Below are positions 32,546-41,613 of a stretch of 42,140 nt of DNA, in pieces (the stretch's first letter is position 1; each line of letters opens with the position of its first letter). The stretch comes from Collinsella sp. TF05-9AC (GTDB lineage Bacteria; Actinomycetota; Coriobacteriia; Coriobacteriales; Coriobacteriaceae): the NCBI RefSeq assembly GCF_003438495.1, contig NZ_QSSH01000021.1, forward strand, positions 1 to 42,140, written 5' to 3'. The notes beneath the pieces were generated by a model. The model was not told the DNA's origin. It worked only from the letters and a program-made list of their open reading frames with translations, and did no database searches. The translations under genes and the position numbers were made by a program.

Positions 32546-33436
32546 ATGGCAGAGCAGCAGCTTATCGGAGCGCTCGAGGCCGGCGGCACCAAGATGGTCT
32601 GCGCCACGGGCTATGCAGACGGCACGGTCCTGGAGCGTGAGCAGATCGCGACCACGACCCCGCAGGAGACCGTCGAGGCCGTCAACGCGTGGTTTGCCGA
32701 CAAGGGCATCGCCGCGCTGGGCATTGGCGCCTTTGGCCCTACCGCAGTCAACCCCGCCTCGCCCCAATACGGCAAGATCCTGGAGACGCCCAAAACGGCA
32801 TGGCGCTACTTTGACCTGCTGGGCACTATCCAAAACGAGCTCAATATCCCCTGCGGCTACGATACCGACGTCAACGTCGCCTGCCTAGGCGAGGTCACGT
32901 TTGGTTGCGCCAAGGGCCTTACCGATGTGGTCTACCTGACCATCGGCACCGGCGTGGGCGCCGGCGTGCTCTCGGGCGGTAAGCTCGTGCACGGCATGAT
33001 GCATCCCGAGGCCGGCCACATCCTGGTCACGCGCGACCCGCGCGACACCATCGGCGAGCATAGCGCCTGCCCCTTCCACGACAACTGCCTCGAGGGCCTC
33101 ATCGCCGGCCCCGGCGTTAAAAAGCGCTGGGATGGCAAGAGCGCCGGAGACATGGCCGATGACCCGGAGGCCATGGACCTGCTCGCCGGCTATCTGGCAC
33201 AGGCGCTCATGACCTACACGCTGTGCTACGCGCCGCAAAAGATCATCATCGGCGGCGGCGTGGCCGACCACACCCCCATCGTGCCGCTCGCGCGCAAGAA
33301 GTGCGCCGAGATGCTCAACGGCTATATCGTCACGCCCGAGGTCAACGACATCGATAACTACATCGTCAACAACAGCCTCGAGGGCAAGCAGGGCATCATG
33401 GGCTGCCTGGCCCTGGGCGCACAGGCGCTTCAGTAG
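32546..33436 (+). CDS. ROK-family sugar kinase, fructokinase-like
   Basis: Protein of 296 residues. ALEAGGTKM is the N-terminal phosphate loop, IGAFGP and YDTDVNVACLGE contribute sugar contacts, TIGTGVGAGVLSGGKLVHG is the second phosphate loop, and HPEAGHILV...CPFHDNCLEG is the zinc-binding site of ROK proteins. This short form matches the ROK fructokinase group, so fructose or mannose phosphorylation is likely. GAGAGGA lies 5 bases before the ATG and a -10-like TATACT is at 32502-32507. It ends in a very strong terminator. Confidence 0.88.
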   Translation: MAEQQLIGALEAGGTKMVCATGYADGTVLEREQIATTTPQETVEAVNAWFADKGIAALGIGAFGPTAVNPASPQYGKILETPKTAWRYFDLLGTIQNELNIPCGYDTDVNVACLGEVTFGCAKGLTDVVYLTIGTGVGAGVLSGGKLVHGMMHPEAGHILVTRDPRDTIGEHSACPFHDNCLEGLIAGPGVKKRWDGKSAGDMADDPEAMDLLAGYLAQALMTYTLCYAPQKIIIGGGVADHTPIVPLARKKCAEMLNGYIVTPEVNDIDNYIVNNSLEGKQGIMGCLALGAQALQ

Positions 33437-33519
33437 CAGACGCACCCACGGGGCGTGGCACGCCCGGCAAATCCGACCTACGGAACGACGCCACCACGCC
33501 TCATATAAGCCCTCAAATA

Positions 33520-33565
33520 AAAAAGGCCGCCTAGGACCAAACAATACGTCCTAGGCGGCCTTTTT
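33520..33565. terminator. bidirectional terminator, 18-bp stem
   Basis: AAAAAGGCCGCCTAGGAC pairs perfectly with its complement (33548-33565) around a 10-base loop, giving a T-run in both directions. It serves the ROK kinase gene on plus and the VanZ-like gene on minus, and overlaps the last codons of the latter. Confidence 0.92.
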
Positions 33566-34000
33566 GGCGCACATCAGCGACCGTAAGAGATATCGGGGCA
33601 CAACGCCCGTTGCCGCTCCACAGCAGTCGATCATCACATCGGTGATCATTCCAGCGCGTCCCGGCACAAAGAGCTGAATCGTCTCGTCGATCGAAGGAAT
33701 CAGCAGCAGGAACACCGCCGTGGGCAGCAGCACGTCAAAGGTGCGCCGGCCCTCAAAATCAAAGGCGTGCGTTGCCAGGATGCCGAGCACCATATACTCA
33801 GTAAAATGCGCGCACTTGCGAACAACGAAGTTGGTCACCCATTCATATGGAAGTCCCACGCCGTGCAGGAAACCGCGGATAGTTTCCATGACCGTTAGAC
33901 TCAGCGAGCCCGACCCCGAGCCGGGAACCAGCGAATTGCCCCAGATCAAGAGCGCCATCAGGCAGGTCACGACCGCCCATTTTCGATTGATCTTAACCAT
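33551..34000 (-). CDS. VanZ-like membrane protein
   Basis: Protein of 149 residues with about four hydrophobic segments (WAVVTCLMALLIWGNSLVP, CAHFTEYMVLGILATHAF, LLPTAVFLLLIPSIDETIQLF, MITDVMIDCCGAATGVV). RKCAHFTEY, IDETIQLFVPGRAGMITDVMID is the VanZ-like signature. The family is named after a teicoplanin-resistance protein, but most members have no known role and there are no van genes here. I chose the ATG at 34000; a GGAGG lies 12 bases upstream, which is long, and a TTG at 34033 inside the upstream gene is less likely. The gap to the upstream gene is 7 bases, so they are probably one transcript. Confidence 0.8.
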   Translation of the reverse strand: MVKINRKWAVVTCLMALLIWGNSLVPGSGSGSLSLTVMETIRGFLHGVGLPYEWVTNFVVRKCAHFTEYMVLGILATHAFDFEGRRTFDVLLPTAVFLLLIPSIDETIQLFVPGRAGMITDVMIDCCGAATGVVPRYLLRSLMCAKKAA

Positions 34001-34007
34001 GCAGAAG

Positions 34008-35408
34008 TTATGCCTCCGCGCGGAGCGGCGCAAAGCTGGCGGTACCGCCCTCGATAACGCTCAGATAGGCACGGCCCGTACGCTTGGCGGTAGAGGACTG
34101 CAGGCGCTCGATCTCTTCCTCGAGGATCTGATTGACGCGCTCGTGACGACGATTTTCCATAATGCCGGCGGCAATAGCCTCGGCCCGCTCGATGCTCTCG
34201 CGCGAGATACGGGCGGTATCCTCGGGGAGCACAGCGCTGTGACGGCCGACATAGGCGGGGGCAGCAGACTGAGGGGCAGCGACGGGAGCGGGCGCTACAA
34301 CAGGAGCGGGCTCGTCAATCTCATCCAGAATCGCGGTGGCGGCGGCCCACATGTCCTCGTGGCCCGAATAATCGGCCATGGGGACATCAACCTCGAGCGA
34401 GGCGTCCGGAAGGTCGCCGGTGTCGATGCGATCTTGGGCATCAATCGATGCGGTGATGGCTGCAGGCTCATCGAGGTCATCGAGATCGATGTCCGCGGCA
34501 CCGGAGATGATAGGCATGCTGGCGAGGTTTGCATTGTACGGCGCAGCCTCGGCCGCCTGCTGCTGGGCAGGAGCGCCCCACAGTGAGCTTTCGGCGGCAC
34601 GGCGGGCGGCAACGGCCTCCTCGTCCGCGGCCATGGCTTCATCAACGTACGAATTGTCGGCAGAAGCGTTCGCGTCCGCCGAGGTAGCACTGTAGGCGTT
34701 ATTGGCTGCCGCGTTGGCGACGAGTGCCACGAAAGCCGCCGTGCTGCCCGCAGGGGCGGCCTGGGAGCCAGATACGGCGCGTGCCGCGGCGGCGATGTCG
34801 TCGCGATTGAAGGAGCCGGTCTGCCCGCCGTTGGTGAGCTCGTCGATGGCGACTTGATAGACGTCGCGCGAGTGTGCAGGGTCGCAGCTCACCGGCGAAT
34901 CGTCGTCGAGCATACTGTCGATCATGGACCAAGCCTCGTCCTCGTCCATAGCATCTGCGGCTCGAGCGATGGTAGGGACACCATCATCGGTATGACGGCG
35001 CTGGAACGCACCAGTCAGGCCGGAAAGGAATGCCGAGGTAGACTGCTCCGACTGAGCCTGAGAAGCAGAAGCGGTAGCATAAGGAGTCGCATCCTGCTGC
35101 TGAGCTGGAATCGAGGCGGTCTTAAACTCGCTTTGATGCTGATTGAGATTGGCGGCACCGCCCATGGCATCGGGCTGGAACAGACGCTCTTCACGCTGCG
35201 CATGGTACTCGGAGATACCCAGCGAGGCGGCATAGATACCCACGCCCGCCACCGCGCCCACGGCGAAGGGAACCGCACCCGCCACGACCGTCTCGTTCAC
35301 CGACGAAAACGGTAGCGTCGCGGCATACATAACCACGGGAGCGGCAAGGCCGATCCCGCACGAAAGTCCGGCAAGGACTGCTCGTTGTGTTGCATCAGAA
35401 GAAGCCAT
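34008..35408 (-). CDS. membrane-anchored acidic protein of unknown function
   Basis: Protein of 466 residues that I do not recognise. Two hydrophobic segments (about 10-31 and 38-60) form an N-terminal hairpin anchor. The rest is acidic, rich in Ala, Asp, Glu, Ser and Gln, mostly low complexity, and probably cytoplasmic. Slightly more ordered parts are DEDEAWSMIDSMLDDD (about 150-170) and a basic coiled-coil-like end (ISRESIERAEAIAAGIMENRRHERVNQILEEEIERLQ, about 400-440). GGGGAG lies 5 bases before the ATG at 35408, which I prefer to an ATG-less longer frame. It precedes the VanZ-like gene and may be a Coriobacteria-specific envelope protein; that is a guess. Confidence 0.65.
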   Translation of the reverse strand: MASSDATQRAVLAGLSCGIGLAAPVVMYAATLPFSSVNETVVAGAVPFAVGAVAGVGIYAASLGISEYHAQREERLFQPDAMGGAANLNQHQSEFKTASIPAQQQDATPYATASASQAQSEQSTSAFLSGLTGAFQRRHTDDGVPTIARAADAMDEDEAWSMIDSMLDDDSPVSCDPAHSRDVYQVAIDELTNGGQTGSFNRDDIAAAARAVSGSQAAPAGSTAAFVALVANAAANNAYSATSADANASADNSYVDEAMAADEEAVAARRAAESSLWGAPAQQQAAEAAPYNANLASMPIISGAADIDLDDLDEPAAITASIDAQDRIDTGDLPDASLEVDVPMADYSGHEDMWAAATAILDEIDEPAPVVAPAPVAAPQSAAPAYVGRHSAVLPEDTARISRESIERAEAIAAGIMENRRHERVNQILEEEIERLQSSTAKRTGRAYLSVIEGGTASFAPLRAEA

Positions 35409-35720
35409 GAGCTCTCCCCATCTTCCAGCACCCAAATCGCATCATTCAGTTGGCTGCGCGAGAGAAGATGAAGCGGGGCTATGCCCCAAAGCAACGGTAT
35501 ATGGTTCGTTTCATCTGCGTTATCCGTCGCGAAGCTTAAAAGCTATTATGCGAAACCGCCCAGTCGATTGCAAGCGACGATGTCGGATTGAAACGGGAAA
35601 CCTGCTGCTTGCCAGTCTTATGGTCAAAAATAAGCGCGGATACGCGATATGGAAAAGGGCCGAGGCGCAAGCCCCGACCCTTTATCGCATTGATGGCTAT
35701 CGCTGCGCGTGGATGACAGC
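35409..35720 (-). other. intergenic region between rho and the acidic membrane protein gene
   Basis: Holds the rho terminator at 35653-35683 and a small GGGGC-tat-GCCCC hairpin at 35475-35487 in the leader of the acidic-protein gene. No clear promoter hexamers and no small gene are seen. Confidence 0.5.
35653..35683 (-). terminator. terminator after rho
   Basis: On the minus strand a 13-bp stem with two G-T wobbles and a TTGC loop ends in CCCTTTTCC, 37 bases after the rho stop. Confidence 0.7.
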
Positions 35721-38294
35721 CTAGAACGTCTGCTCGTAGTCGCTGTGCTTTTTGGCCGAACGCACCAGGAACTCCTGGTTGGTGTTGGTGCCTTTAAGAC
35801 CCTTAATGAACGACGCGGCTGCGCGCTCGGTGTTGTTCATGCCGGCAAGAATGCGACGCAGACCAAAGACAAACGGACGCATCTGCTCGTCGACCAACAG
35901 GTCCTCGTTACGCGTACCGGAGGCAACGGGGTCGATAGCCGGGAAGATGCGGCGGTCGGCCAGTTCGCGATCGAGCTTAAGCTCCATGTTGCCGGTGCCC
36001 TTGAACTCCTCAAAGATGACCTCGTCCATCTTGGAACCGGTGTCGATGAGGGCAGAGGCCAGGATGGTGAGCGAGCCACCGTTCTCGATATTACGGGCTG
36101 CACCCAGGAAGCGCTTGGGAGGATACAGTGCCGCCGAATCGACGCCGCCCGAAAGGATGCGGCCTGAGGCGGGCGCCGCCAAGTTGTAGGCGCGGGCAAG
36201 ACGCGTGATGGAGTCGAGCACCACCACAACATCGCCGCCCAGCTCCACGATGCGCTTGGCGCGCTCGATGACAAGCTCTGCCACGCGAGTGTGGTTATCG
36301 GCGGGCATATCGAAGGTCGACGCCACAACCTCGCCCTTGATGGAACGCTGCATATCGGTGACCTCTTCGGGGCGCTCGTCGACGAGCAGGCAGATGAGGT
36401 GCACCTCGGGGTTGTTAATCGAGATAGACTGGCAGATCTTCTTGAGGATCGTGGTCTTGCCGGCCTTGGGCGGGGACACGATCAGGCCACGCTGACCCTT
36501 GCCGATCGGCGACACGATGTCGATGGCGCGACCGGTAATGGAGTCCTTGCCGTGCTCCATGCGCAGCGGCTCATTGGGATAGACCGGGGTGAGGTCGCCG
36601 AACTTGGGACGGTTGCGAATCTGCTCGGGGTCCAGACCGTTGACGGTCGTGATTTTGGCGAGGCCGGCGCGCTTGTCGCCGCCGCGCGAAGGACGCAGCG
36701 AGCCCTCGATAACGTCGCCCGTGCGCAGGCGCGCGGAGCGGATGAGGTAGGCGGGCACGAAGGCGTCGTCGTTGGACTTCATATAGCCATGGGCGTGGAT
36801 GATGCCGGAGCTGTCCGGGCGAATCTGCAGAATGCCCTTGATGTCGCGGAAGCCCTCGGCCTTCGCGGCGGTGACGTAGATCTCCTCGACGAGCTCGGCT
36901 TTCTTCTTGCCGGTCGTCTCAATCTCGAACTCCTTGGCCTTCTCGCGCAGCTCGGCGACCTTCATGGCCGCGAGCTCCTCACGCGAAAGCGTGGGCTCGG
37001 TGGGGGCGGCGTTGCGCTCCTTGTTGCGCTGTTTGCGATCGCGCTGACGGTTGCGACGGTCGTTGTTGCGTTCGTCCTTGCGATCGTTGCGCTCCTCGTT
37101 GCGCTTGTGCTGGCGACGGTTGGAACGAGTGCCGTCTTCGGCCTCGGCGGGCGCGGCACCATCGGTTGTGGCGGCGTCGGCGTTAGCCGCAGTATCATCG
37201 CTGGCCTCGGCCTTGGAATCGCCCTGCAGCTCGGCCTCGGCCTGCTGCTCGGACGCCTTGGCCTTAGCGGACTTCTTACGACCGCGCTTGGGCTTCTCAG
37301 ACGCAGGCTGTTCGACGTCCTGGGGCTCGGCGGCGTCAGTCGATGCATCGGCGGTCGTCTCGGCGGAATCCTCGGACGCAACCTTCTTGGCAGCCTTAGC
37401 CTTGGACGTGCGCTTAGCAGCAGTGCGACGGCTGCGACCGGGACGGAGGTCGGCGGGCTCGACATCGGCGAGAGCGGCCTCGGAAGTCGTAGCATCCTGG
37501 ACGGGCGCGTCGGCGGCGGTTGCAGACTCGGCGGTCGCCGCAGCATCCCGAGCGGCTGCAGCTGCGGCTGCGGCCTTCTCTGCCTCGACGAAGGCCTTGG
37601 GCTTGCGACCGCGACGGTGCGGGCGCAAAGCCGGATCGACAACGGGAACTTCGCTGGCCTCGACAGGCGCAGCGAGCTCAACAGGCGATGTGCCCTCCCC
37701 TGCCGCGGAACGGACCGAAGCCTCAGTGAGCTCGGGGGTTACCTGATCGGCAACCTGCTCGGCCTTAGCAGCCGTGCGACGGCGTGTGCGCGGTACCGGC
37801 TTCTCGGTCGGCTGGTCGGCGACAGGGGTCTCGGTGGCGGCAGGCGTCTCGGGCACAGACGGAGCTGCAAGCTCGGTCAGAGCCGCAGCCTCGCGCTCGG
37901 CAGCACGACGGCGGGCGCGCACCACCTGAGCCTCGCTAATCTGCGCCAACGCACGTGCCTGCGCGACCTCATCGGAAATCGGCGCCGAGGAGTCAGCTGC
38001 AACGGTGCGCTTGACGCGCGTCATGCGCGTGGTACGGCGCTTGGGCTTGGTGACCTCCTCGCCGTCAGCAGCAGGCTTGGCCGTGCGGCGCGTACACTTG
38101 GGCTTTGCCGGAGCAGCCTCCTCACCAGTTGCAGGCACGGCCTTCTCAGCCGTTGCAGGCGTAGGCGTCGAAGCAGCCTTAGGCGTCTCAGGAGCCGAGG
38201 CATGCGCGGGCGCCGCGACCTGGTCCGACGCAACCGGTGCAGCGGGAGCGGCTTGCGTCGTCGTTATTTCGTTTTCTTGCTGTTGATCAGACAC
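35721..38294 (-). CDS. rho: transcription termination factor Rho with long disordered N-terminal extension
   Basis: Hexameric RNA helicase that ends transcription. At 857 residues it is about twice the usual 420. The Rho core starts near 436 (LSREELAAMKVAELREKA), has the cold-shock-like RNA domain (GILQIRPDSSGIIHAHGYM), Walker A SPPKAGKTT near 610, LLVDERPEEVTDM, the Q- and R-loops (DSITRLARAYN, SGGVDSAALYPPKRFLGAARN). The first 435 residues are rich in Ala, Pro, Glu, Lys and Arg without a fold, with repeated AT-hook-like (R/K)-R-G-R-K patches and a block of about 37 residues (390-427) almost only Arg, Asn, Asp, Glu, Lys and Gln. The start is GTG with a weak site. Long inserts in Rho are known in Actinobacteria; this one is large. 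Confidence 0.93.
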   Translation of the reverse strand: MSDQQQENEITTTQAAPAAPVASDQVAAPAHASAPETPKAASTPTPATAEKAVPATGEEAAPAKPKCTRRTAKPAADGEEVTKPKRRTTRMTRVKRTVAADSSAPISDEVAQARALAQISEAQVVRARRRAAEREAAALTELAAPSVPETPAATETPVADQPTEKPVPRTRRRTAAKAEQVADQVTPELTEASVRSAAGEGTSPVELAAPVEASEVPVVDPALRPHRRGRKPKAFVEAEKAAAAAAAARDAAATAESATAADAPVQDATTSEAALADVEPADLRPGRSRRTAAKRTSKAKAAKKVASEDSAETTADASTDAAEPQDVEQPASEKPKRGRKKSAKAKASEQQAEAELQGDSKAEASDDTAANADAATTDGAAPAEAEDGTRSNRRQHKRNEERNDRKDERNNDRRNRQRDRKQRNKERNAAPTEPTLSREELAAMKVAELREKAKEFEIETTGKKKAELVEEIYVTAAKAEGFRDIKGILQIRPDSSGIIHAHGYMKSNDDAFVPAYLIRSARLRTGDVIEGSLRPSRGGDKRAGLAKITTVNGLDPEQIRNRPKFGDLTPVYPNEPLRMEHGKDSITGRAIDIVSPIGKGQRGLIVSPPKAGKTTILKKICQSISINNPEVHLICLLVDERPEEVTDMQRSIKGEVVASTFDMPADNHTRVAELVIERAKRIVELGGDVVVVLDSITRLARAYNLAAPASGRILSGGVDSAALYPPKRFLGAARNIENGGSLTILASALIDTGSKMDEVIFEEFKGTGNMELKLDRELADRRIFPAIDPVASGTRNEDLLVDEQMRPFVFGLRRILAGMNNTERAAASFIKGLKGTNTNQEFLVRSAKKHSDYEQTF

Positions 38295-38437
38295 AGTGTT
38301 TGCTCAACTTTCTTTTCAAGCCCTGTGATCACATGCTCCCTGCATAAACCTTCAGGGCGGCTAAACAGTCTAGTTCCGTTCAAAACGACGGACATCATTG
38401 ATCTGTATCGAGATGATTGCGTCATATACGCAGCGTT

Positions 38438-38465
38438 AGTGTAACACAACCGCCGCCACCTGCAA
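38438..38465 (-). promoter_or_regulatory. rho promoter
   Basis: On the minus strand TTGCAG, a 16-base spacer and TACACT lie about 145 bases before the GTG start. The long leader would leave room for autoregulation, which is common for rho. Confidence 0.5.
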
Positions 38466-38549
38466 CTTAGTCATTGGGAACGCTCTTAAACGACTAGTCA
38501 AAAGGGGCACTCTTTGGTTTAACACCCACAAATCTGACTGCCTCCGCCA

Positions 38550-38700
38550 AAACTATGGCGGTTTACTACGATGAATCGCTCAACCGCGACCACTCCGAAA
38601 CTTGTTGAACTAAAACCGCAGGTAGATGCCCTGCACTTTTTTGCGAAAAGCTGGCGTGGTTGGAATTTCTCATATTCATCGTAGTAAACCGGCATAGTTT
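38550..38700. repeat. 151-bp inverted-repeat element (MITE-like)
   Basis: The outer 27 bases (38550-38576 and 38674-38700) are inverted copies with a single mismatch (at 38558). The 97-base interior contains a GCAGG-tagatgc-CCTGC hairpin followed by ACTTTTTTG (38618-38642), which is terminator-like on plus. No coding frame of note. Confidence 0.7.
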
Positions 38701-38744
38701 CGTATTTCCAGCAGTTCCAAATTCGTCAATACGTCGGCGTTTGC

Positions 38745-38777
38745 AAAAAGCCCGACCTCCGCATGGAGATCGGGCTT
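38745..38777 (-). terminator. terminator after argS
   Basis: On the minus strand a 13-bp stem (AAGCCCGATCTCC with GGAGGTCGGGCTT, one G-T wobble), a 4-base loop ATGC and a TTTTT run. Confidence 0.9.
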
Positions 38778-38823
38778 ATAGGGCTCAGCAAAGCCGAACC
38801 TACACGGTCAAATGACCCGTAGC

Positions 38824-40677
38824 TTACATCTGCTCGGGCGCGGAAACGCCAACGAGGGTGAGCACCAGGGCGAGCGTCACACGGACGGCATCGCAAGCGG
38901 CCAGACGGGCACGCGAAAGCTCGGGGTCGACGGGACGGCCCTCGCTCGGCAGCACCTGACAGGCAGCGTAGAAGCTGTGGAAGTCGCCGGCGAGTTCCTC
39001 AGCAAAGTGCGTCAGACGGAACGGGGCGCGGTCGCGAGCGCAGCTGGCGATGAGGTCGGTGAGCTCGTTGAGCTTGCGCGAAAGGGCGAGCTCGGTCGGG
39101 TCGGTCAGCAGCGAGTAATCGACGTTCTCACCGATAGCCTTGGCGGCGACGGCCTTCATGCCCATCTCGTCAGCCTGCTCGGGCGTAACGTCAGCGGCAC
39201 GGCGCAGGATGGAGCACACGCGGGCGTGAGCGTACTGCACGTAGTACACCGGGTTGGAGTTGTCGCGCTTCTTGACGGCCTCAATATCGAAGTCGACCAT
39301 CTGGTTGGAGCTCTTGGAGATGAGGGTGTAACGGGCAGCGTCGGAGCCGACCTCGTCGACGAGCTCCTGCAGGGTCACCATGGTGCCCTTACGCTTGGAC
39401 ATACGGACGGGCTTGCCGTTGCGCAGCAGGTTGACGAGCTGGCCCAGCAGAACCTCAAACTTGCCGGGGTAACCCAAGGCATCGCAGACGCAGCGGACGC
39501 GCTCGATGTAGCCGTGGTGGTCGGCGCCCCAGATGTCGATGACGTGGTCGACGCGCTGGAACTTATCCCAGTGATAGGCAACGTCGGAGGCGAAGTAGGT
39601 GTACTCGCCGTCGGACTTGATCAGAACGCGGTCCTTGTCATCGCCCAGGTCGGTGGAGCGGAACCACAGGGCACCGTCCTTGGTGTAGAGATAGCCCATC
39701 TTGTCGAGCTTCTCAAAAGCGCGGTCGACGGCGGAGGTGCCGGCGGTCTCGCCCTCGGTGTCCTTCACATACAGCGAGCGCTCGGAGAACCAACGATCGA
39801 AGTCGCAATTGACGGCGTGGCAGAGGTCGCGCATGTTGTCGACCATCTTTACATAGCCGCGCTCGCGGAAGCTCTCCATGCGCTTCTGCGGATCGGCGTT
39901 GACCCACTTATCGCCGTCGGTGCGCCAGAACTCGGCGGCCTCGTCGATGATGTAGTCGCCGCCGTAGGAGTCCTTGCCCAGAGTCTCGGCAAAGTTGTCC
40001 TGGTACGGATGGGTCTCGGGGTGCTCGTCGTTCTCGTCGGCAACAAAGGCGTCGCGGTCTGCGATCAGCAGCTTGTGAGCCTCGTCGATATCCACACCCT
40101 GCTTGGCGATGATGTCGGCAAGCTGCATATAGCGCGTGCTGATGGAGTTGCCGAAGGTGTTCATCTGAGAGCCGTGGTCGTTGATGTAGAACTCACGCTG
40201 GATGTCGTAACCGGCGTGGTCCATAACGCGGCAGAGCGAGTCGCCCAGCGCGGCCCAGCGGCCGTGGCCGATGTGCATGGGGCCAACTGGGTTGGCGGAA
40301 ACGAACTCAACCTGGGTCTTCAGGCCACCACCGACGTTGGACTTAGCGAAGTCCATACCCTTCTCGCGAGCCTCGCCAAAGATGGCATTCTTGACGGCAA
40401 CGGAGAGGTAGAAGTTGATGAAGCCGGGGCCTGCGATCTCGACCTTCTCGATCGCGGGGTCCTCGGGCATATGGGCAACGATGGCCTCGGCGATCTTGCG
40501 CGGGGCGCAGTGGGCCAGCTTGGCGGACTTCAGGGCCATGGTAGAGGTCCACTCGCCATGAGAAGTGTCAGCCGGTCGCTCGATAGCGCAATCGTCAAGT
40601 TCAAATGCGGAAAGGTCGCCGGCCTCCTGGGCCGCAGCAAGCGCAGCGCGTACCAGCTCTTCAATCTTCTCGGGCAT
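38824..40677 (-). CDS. argS: arginyl-tRNA synthetase
   Basis: Class I aminoacyl-tRNA synthetase of 617 residues that charges tRNA-Arg. The HIGH motif is H135-I-G-H138 in SANPVGPMHIGHGR; the KMSKS-equivalent is VRMSKRKG, in the altered form common for ArgRS. The N-terminal Add-1 domain (1-115) and the C-terminal DALR anticodon domain (YYVQYAHARVCSILRRA onward) are both present. I chose the ATG at 40677 with AAGGAGG 5 bases upstream; the open frame continues 43 codons into the promoter region. Single gene with its own terminator. Confidence 0.95.
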   Translation of the reverse strand: MPEKIEELVRAALAAAQEAGDLSAFELDDCAIERPADTSHGEWTSTMALKSAKLAHCAPRKIAEAIVAHMPEDPAIEKVEIAGPGFINFYLSVAVKNAIFGEAREKGMDFAKSNVGGGLKTQVEFVSANPVGPMHIGHGRWAALGDSLCRVMDHAGYDIQREFYINDHGSQMNTFGNSISTRYMQLADIIAKQGVDIDEAHKLLIADRDAFVADENDEHPETHPYQDNFAETLGKDSYGGDYIIDEAAEFWRTDGDKWVNADPQKRMESFRERGYVKMVDNMRDLCHAVNCDFDRWFSERSLYVKDTEGETAGTSAVDRAFEKLDKMGYLYTKDGALWFRSTDLGDDKDRVLIKSDGEYTYFASDVAYHWDKFQRVDHVIDIWGADHHGYIERVRCVCDALGYPGKFEVLLGQLVNLLRNGKPVRMSKRKGTMVTLQELVDEVGSDAARYTLISKSSNQMVDFDIEAVKKRDNSNPVYYVQYAHARVCSILRRAADVTPEQADEMGMKAVAAKAIGENVDYSLLTDPTELALSRKLNELTDLIASCARDRAPFRLTHFAEELAGDFHSFYAACQVLPSEGRPVDPELSRARLAACDAVRVTLALVLTLVGVSAPEQM

Positions 40678-41019
40678 AGATCCTCCTTGTGTTAAAGCCC
40701 CCGAGCTCTTGGTCACTCGTAGGGCAAAAGCCAGAGTTTGTAGCACTCTATCACAAGCGACGGGCACTGTCGCAGGGTAAAGCCAATAGATATTGCATAT
40801 GCACAAAAATGACTACAGCTTGTATGGAGTCACTCAAAGATGCCGGTCTGCCTGCAGATTATGCAGGCGTTGAAAATGCGTAAAGGTGTGAATGAGCTGC
40901 GTCTGTTATCGAATACTCTTACCTATCAGAGTTGTGTGCTTTTCCTGCATAAAGTAACGGTTTGCGCACGTCAGCGTGTTATTCTAGACATACGTAAATT
41001 CGTATAAGTTGGAGGTAGC
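40678..41019. other. divergent intergenic region between argS and carD
   Basis: A weak argS promoter may be present on minus (GCGACA, 17 bases, TAGAGT near 40747-40775). A perfect GCCTGCA-gatta-TGCAGGC hairpin lies at 40850-40868 without a T-run. An ATACG/CGTAT inverted repeat at 40990-41005 sits just upstream of the carD ribosome binding site. Short frames here have no family signal. Confidence 0.5.
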
Positions 41020-41505
41020 ATGTTCTCAATCGGTCAACACGTCATTCATCCGGGCCAGGGAGTCTGCACCGTCGTCGGTTTTAGGGACGACACACCGCAG
41101 CCCATGCTGCTGCTCGAGACCAAGCAGGGACATGCGCAGACGATCCTCATGTACCCCGTGGCGCAGGCCGACCGTTTGCACGCCGCCATCTCGCAGCAAG
41201 ATGCCGAGCACTTGCTGAGCCACTATGACGAGCTGGAGTGCGACACCTTTACCGAGCGCAACAGCTCACTTGAGGAGACACACTTTAAGCAGCAGCTCAA
41301 GCTGGGCGCGCCCGAGACGGTCCGCGTGGCAAAAACCATGATGCACCGCATTCGCCTGGCCGAGGAAGCTGATAAAAAACCCAGCTCCTACTACATGCGC
41401 GTACTCAAGGAGGCCAAACGCCGCTCCATCGAGGAGTTCGCTGTGGCCTTGGGCGTCACCGAGGAGGACGCCGAAGCCCGCCTAGCCCAAGCCGCCCTCA
41501 ACTAA
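41020..41505 (+). CDS. CarD-family transcription regulator
   Basis: Protein of 161 residues. The N-terminal Tudor-like RNA polymerase-interaction domain (MFSIGQHVIHPGQGVCTVVGF..., 1-60) is followed by a helical DNA-binding part (PETVRVAKTMMHRIRLAEEADKKPSSYYMRVLKEAKRRSIEEFAVALG). CarD binds the RNA polymerase beta subunit and stabilises open complexes, often at rRNA promoters. GGAGG lies 5 bases before the ATG. It is a single gene with a strong terminator. Confidence 0.88.
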   Translation: MFSIGQHVIHPGQGVCTVVGFRDDTPQPMLLLETKQGHAQTILMYPVAQADRLHAAISQQDAEHLLSHYDELECDTFTERNSSLEETHFKQQLKLGAPETVRVAKTMMHRIRLAEEADKKPSSYYMRVLKEAKRRSIEEFAVALGVTEEDAEARLAQAALN

Positions 41506-41520
41506 CCCATCCGCGCCAAA

Positions 41521-41562
41521 AACCACCACAAAGGGGACAGGCACCTTTGTGGTGGTTTTCTT
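41521..41562 (+). terminator. terminator after carD
   Basis: A perfect 14-bp stem (AACCACCACAAAGG with CCTTTGTGGTGGTT), 9-base loop and TTCTTG. Confidence 0.88.
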
Positions 41563-41613
41563 GTTCTAGTAGTATTCATTCTTATCGATACCCACGAGCA
41601 CAAGGAGTCTCCT

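Larger units (their letters stand above)
38295..38823. other. intergenic region between rho and argS
   Basis: Holds the rho promoter (38438-38465) with a leader of about 140 bases, an inverted-repeat element (38550-38700) and the argS terminator (38745-38777). No gene is recognised. Confidence 0.7.

Noticed and set aside
36291..38444. 717-codon open frame on plus, opposite rho
   Set aside because: It is the mirror of the repetitive GC-rich rho extension, has no family motif and no ribosome binding site, and the minus strand encodes an unmistakable Rho.
38812..40695. 627-codon open frame on plus, opposite argS
   Set aside because: Antisense shadow of argS caused by codon bias; the translation is a Val/Leu/Gly/His-rich string without motifs.
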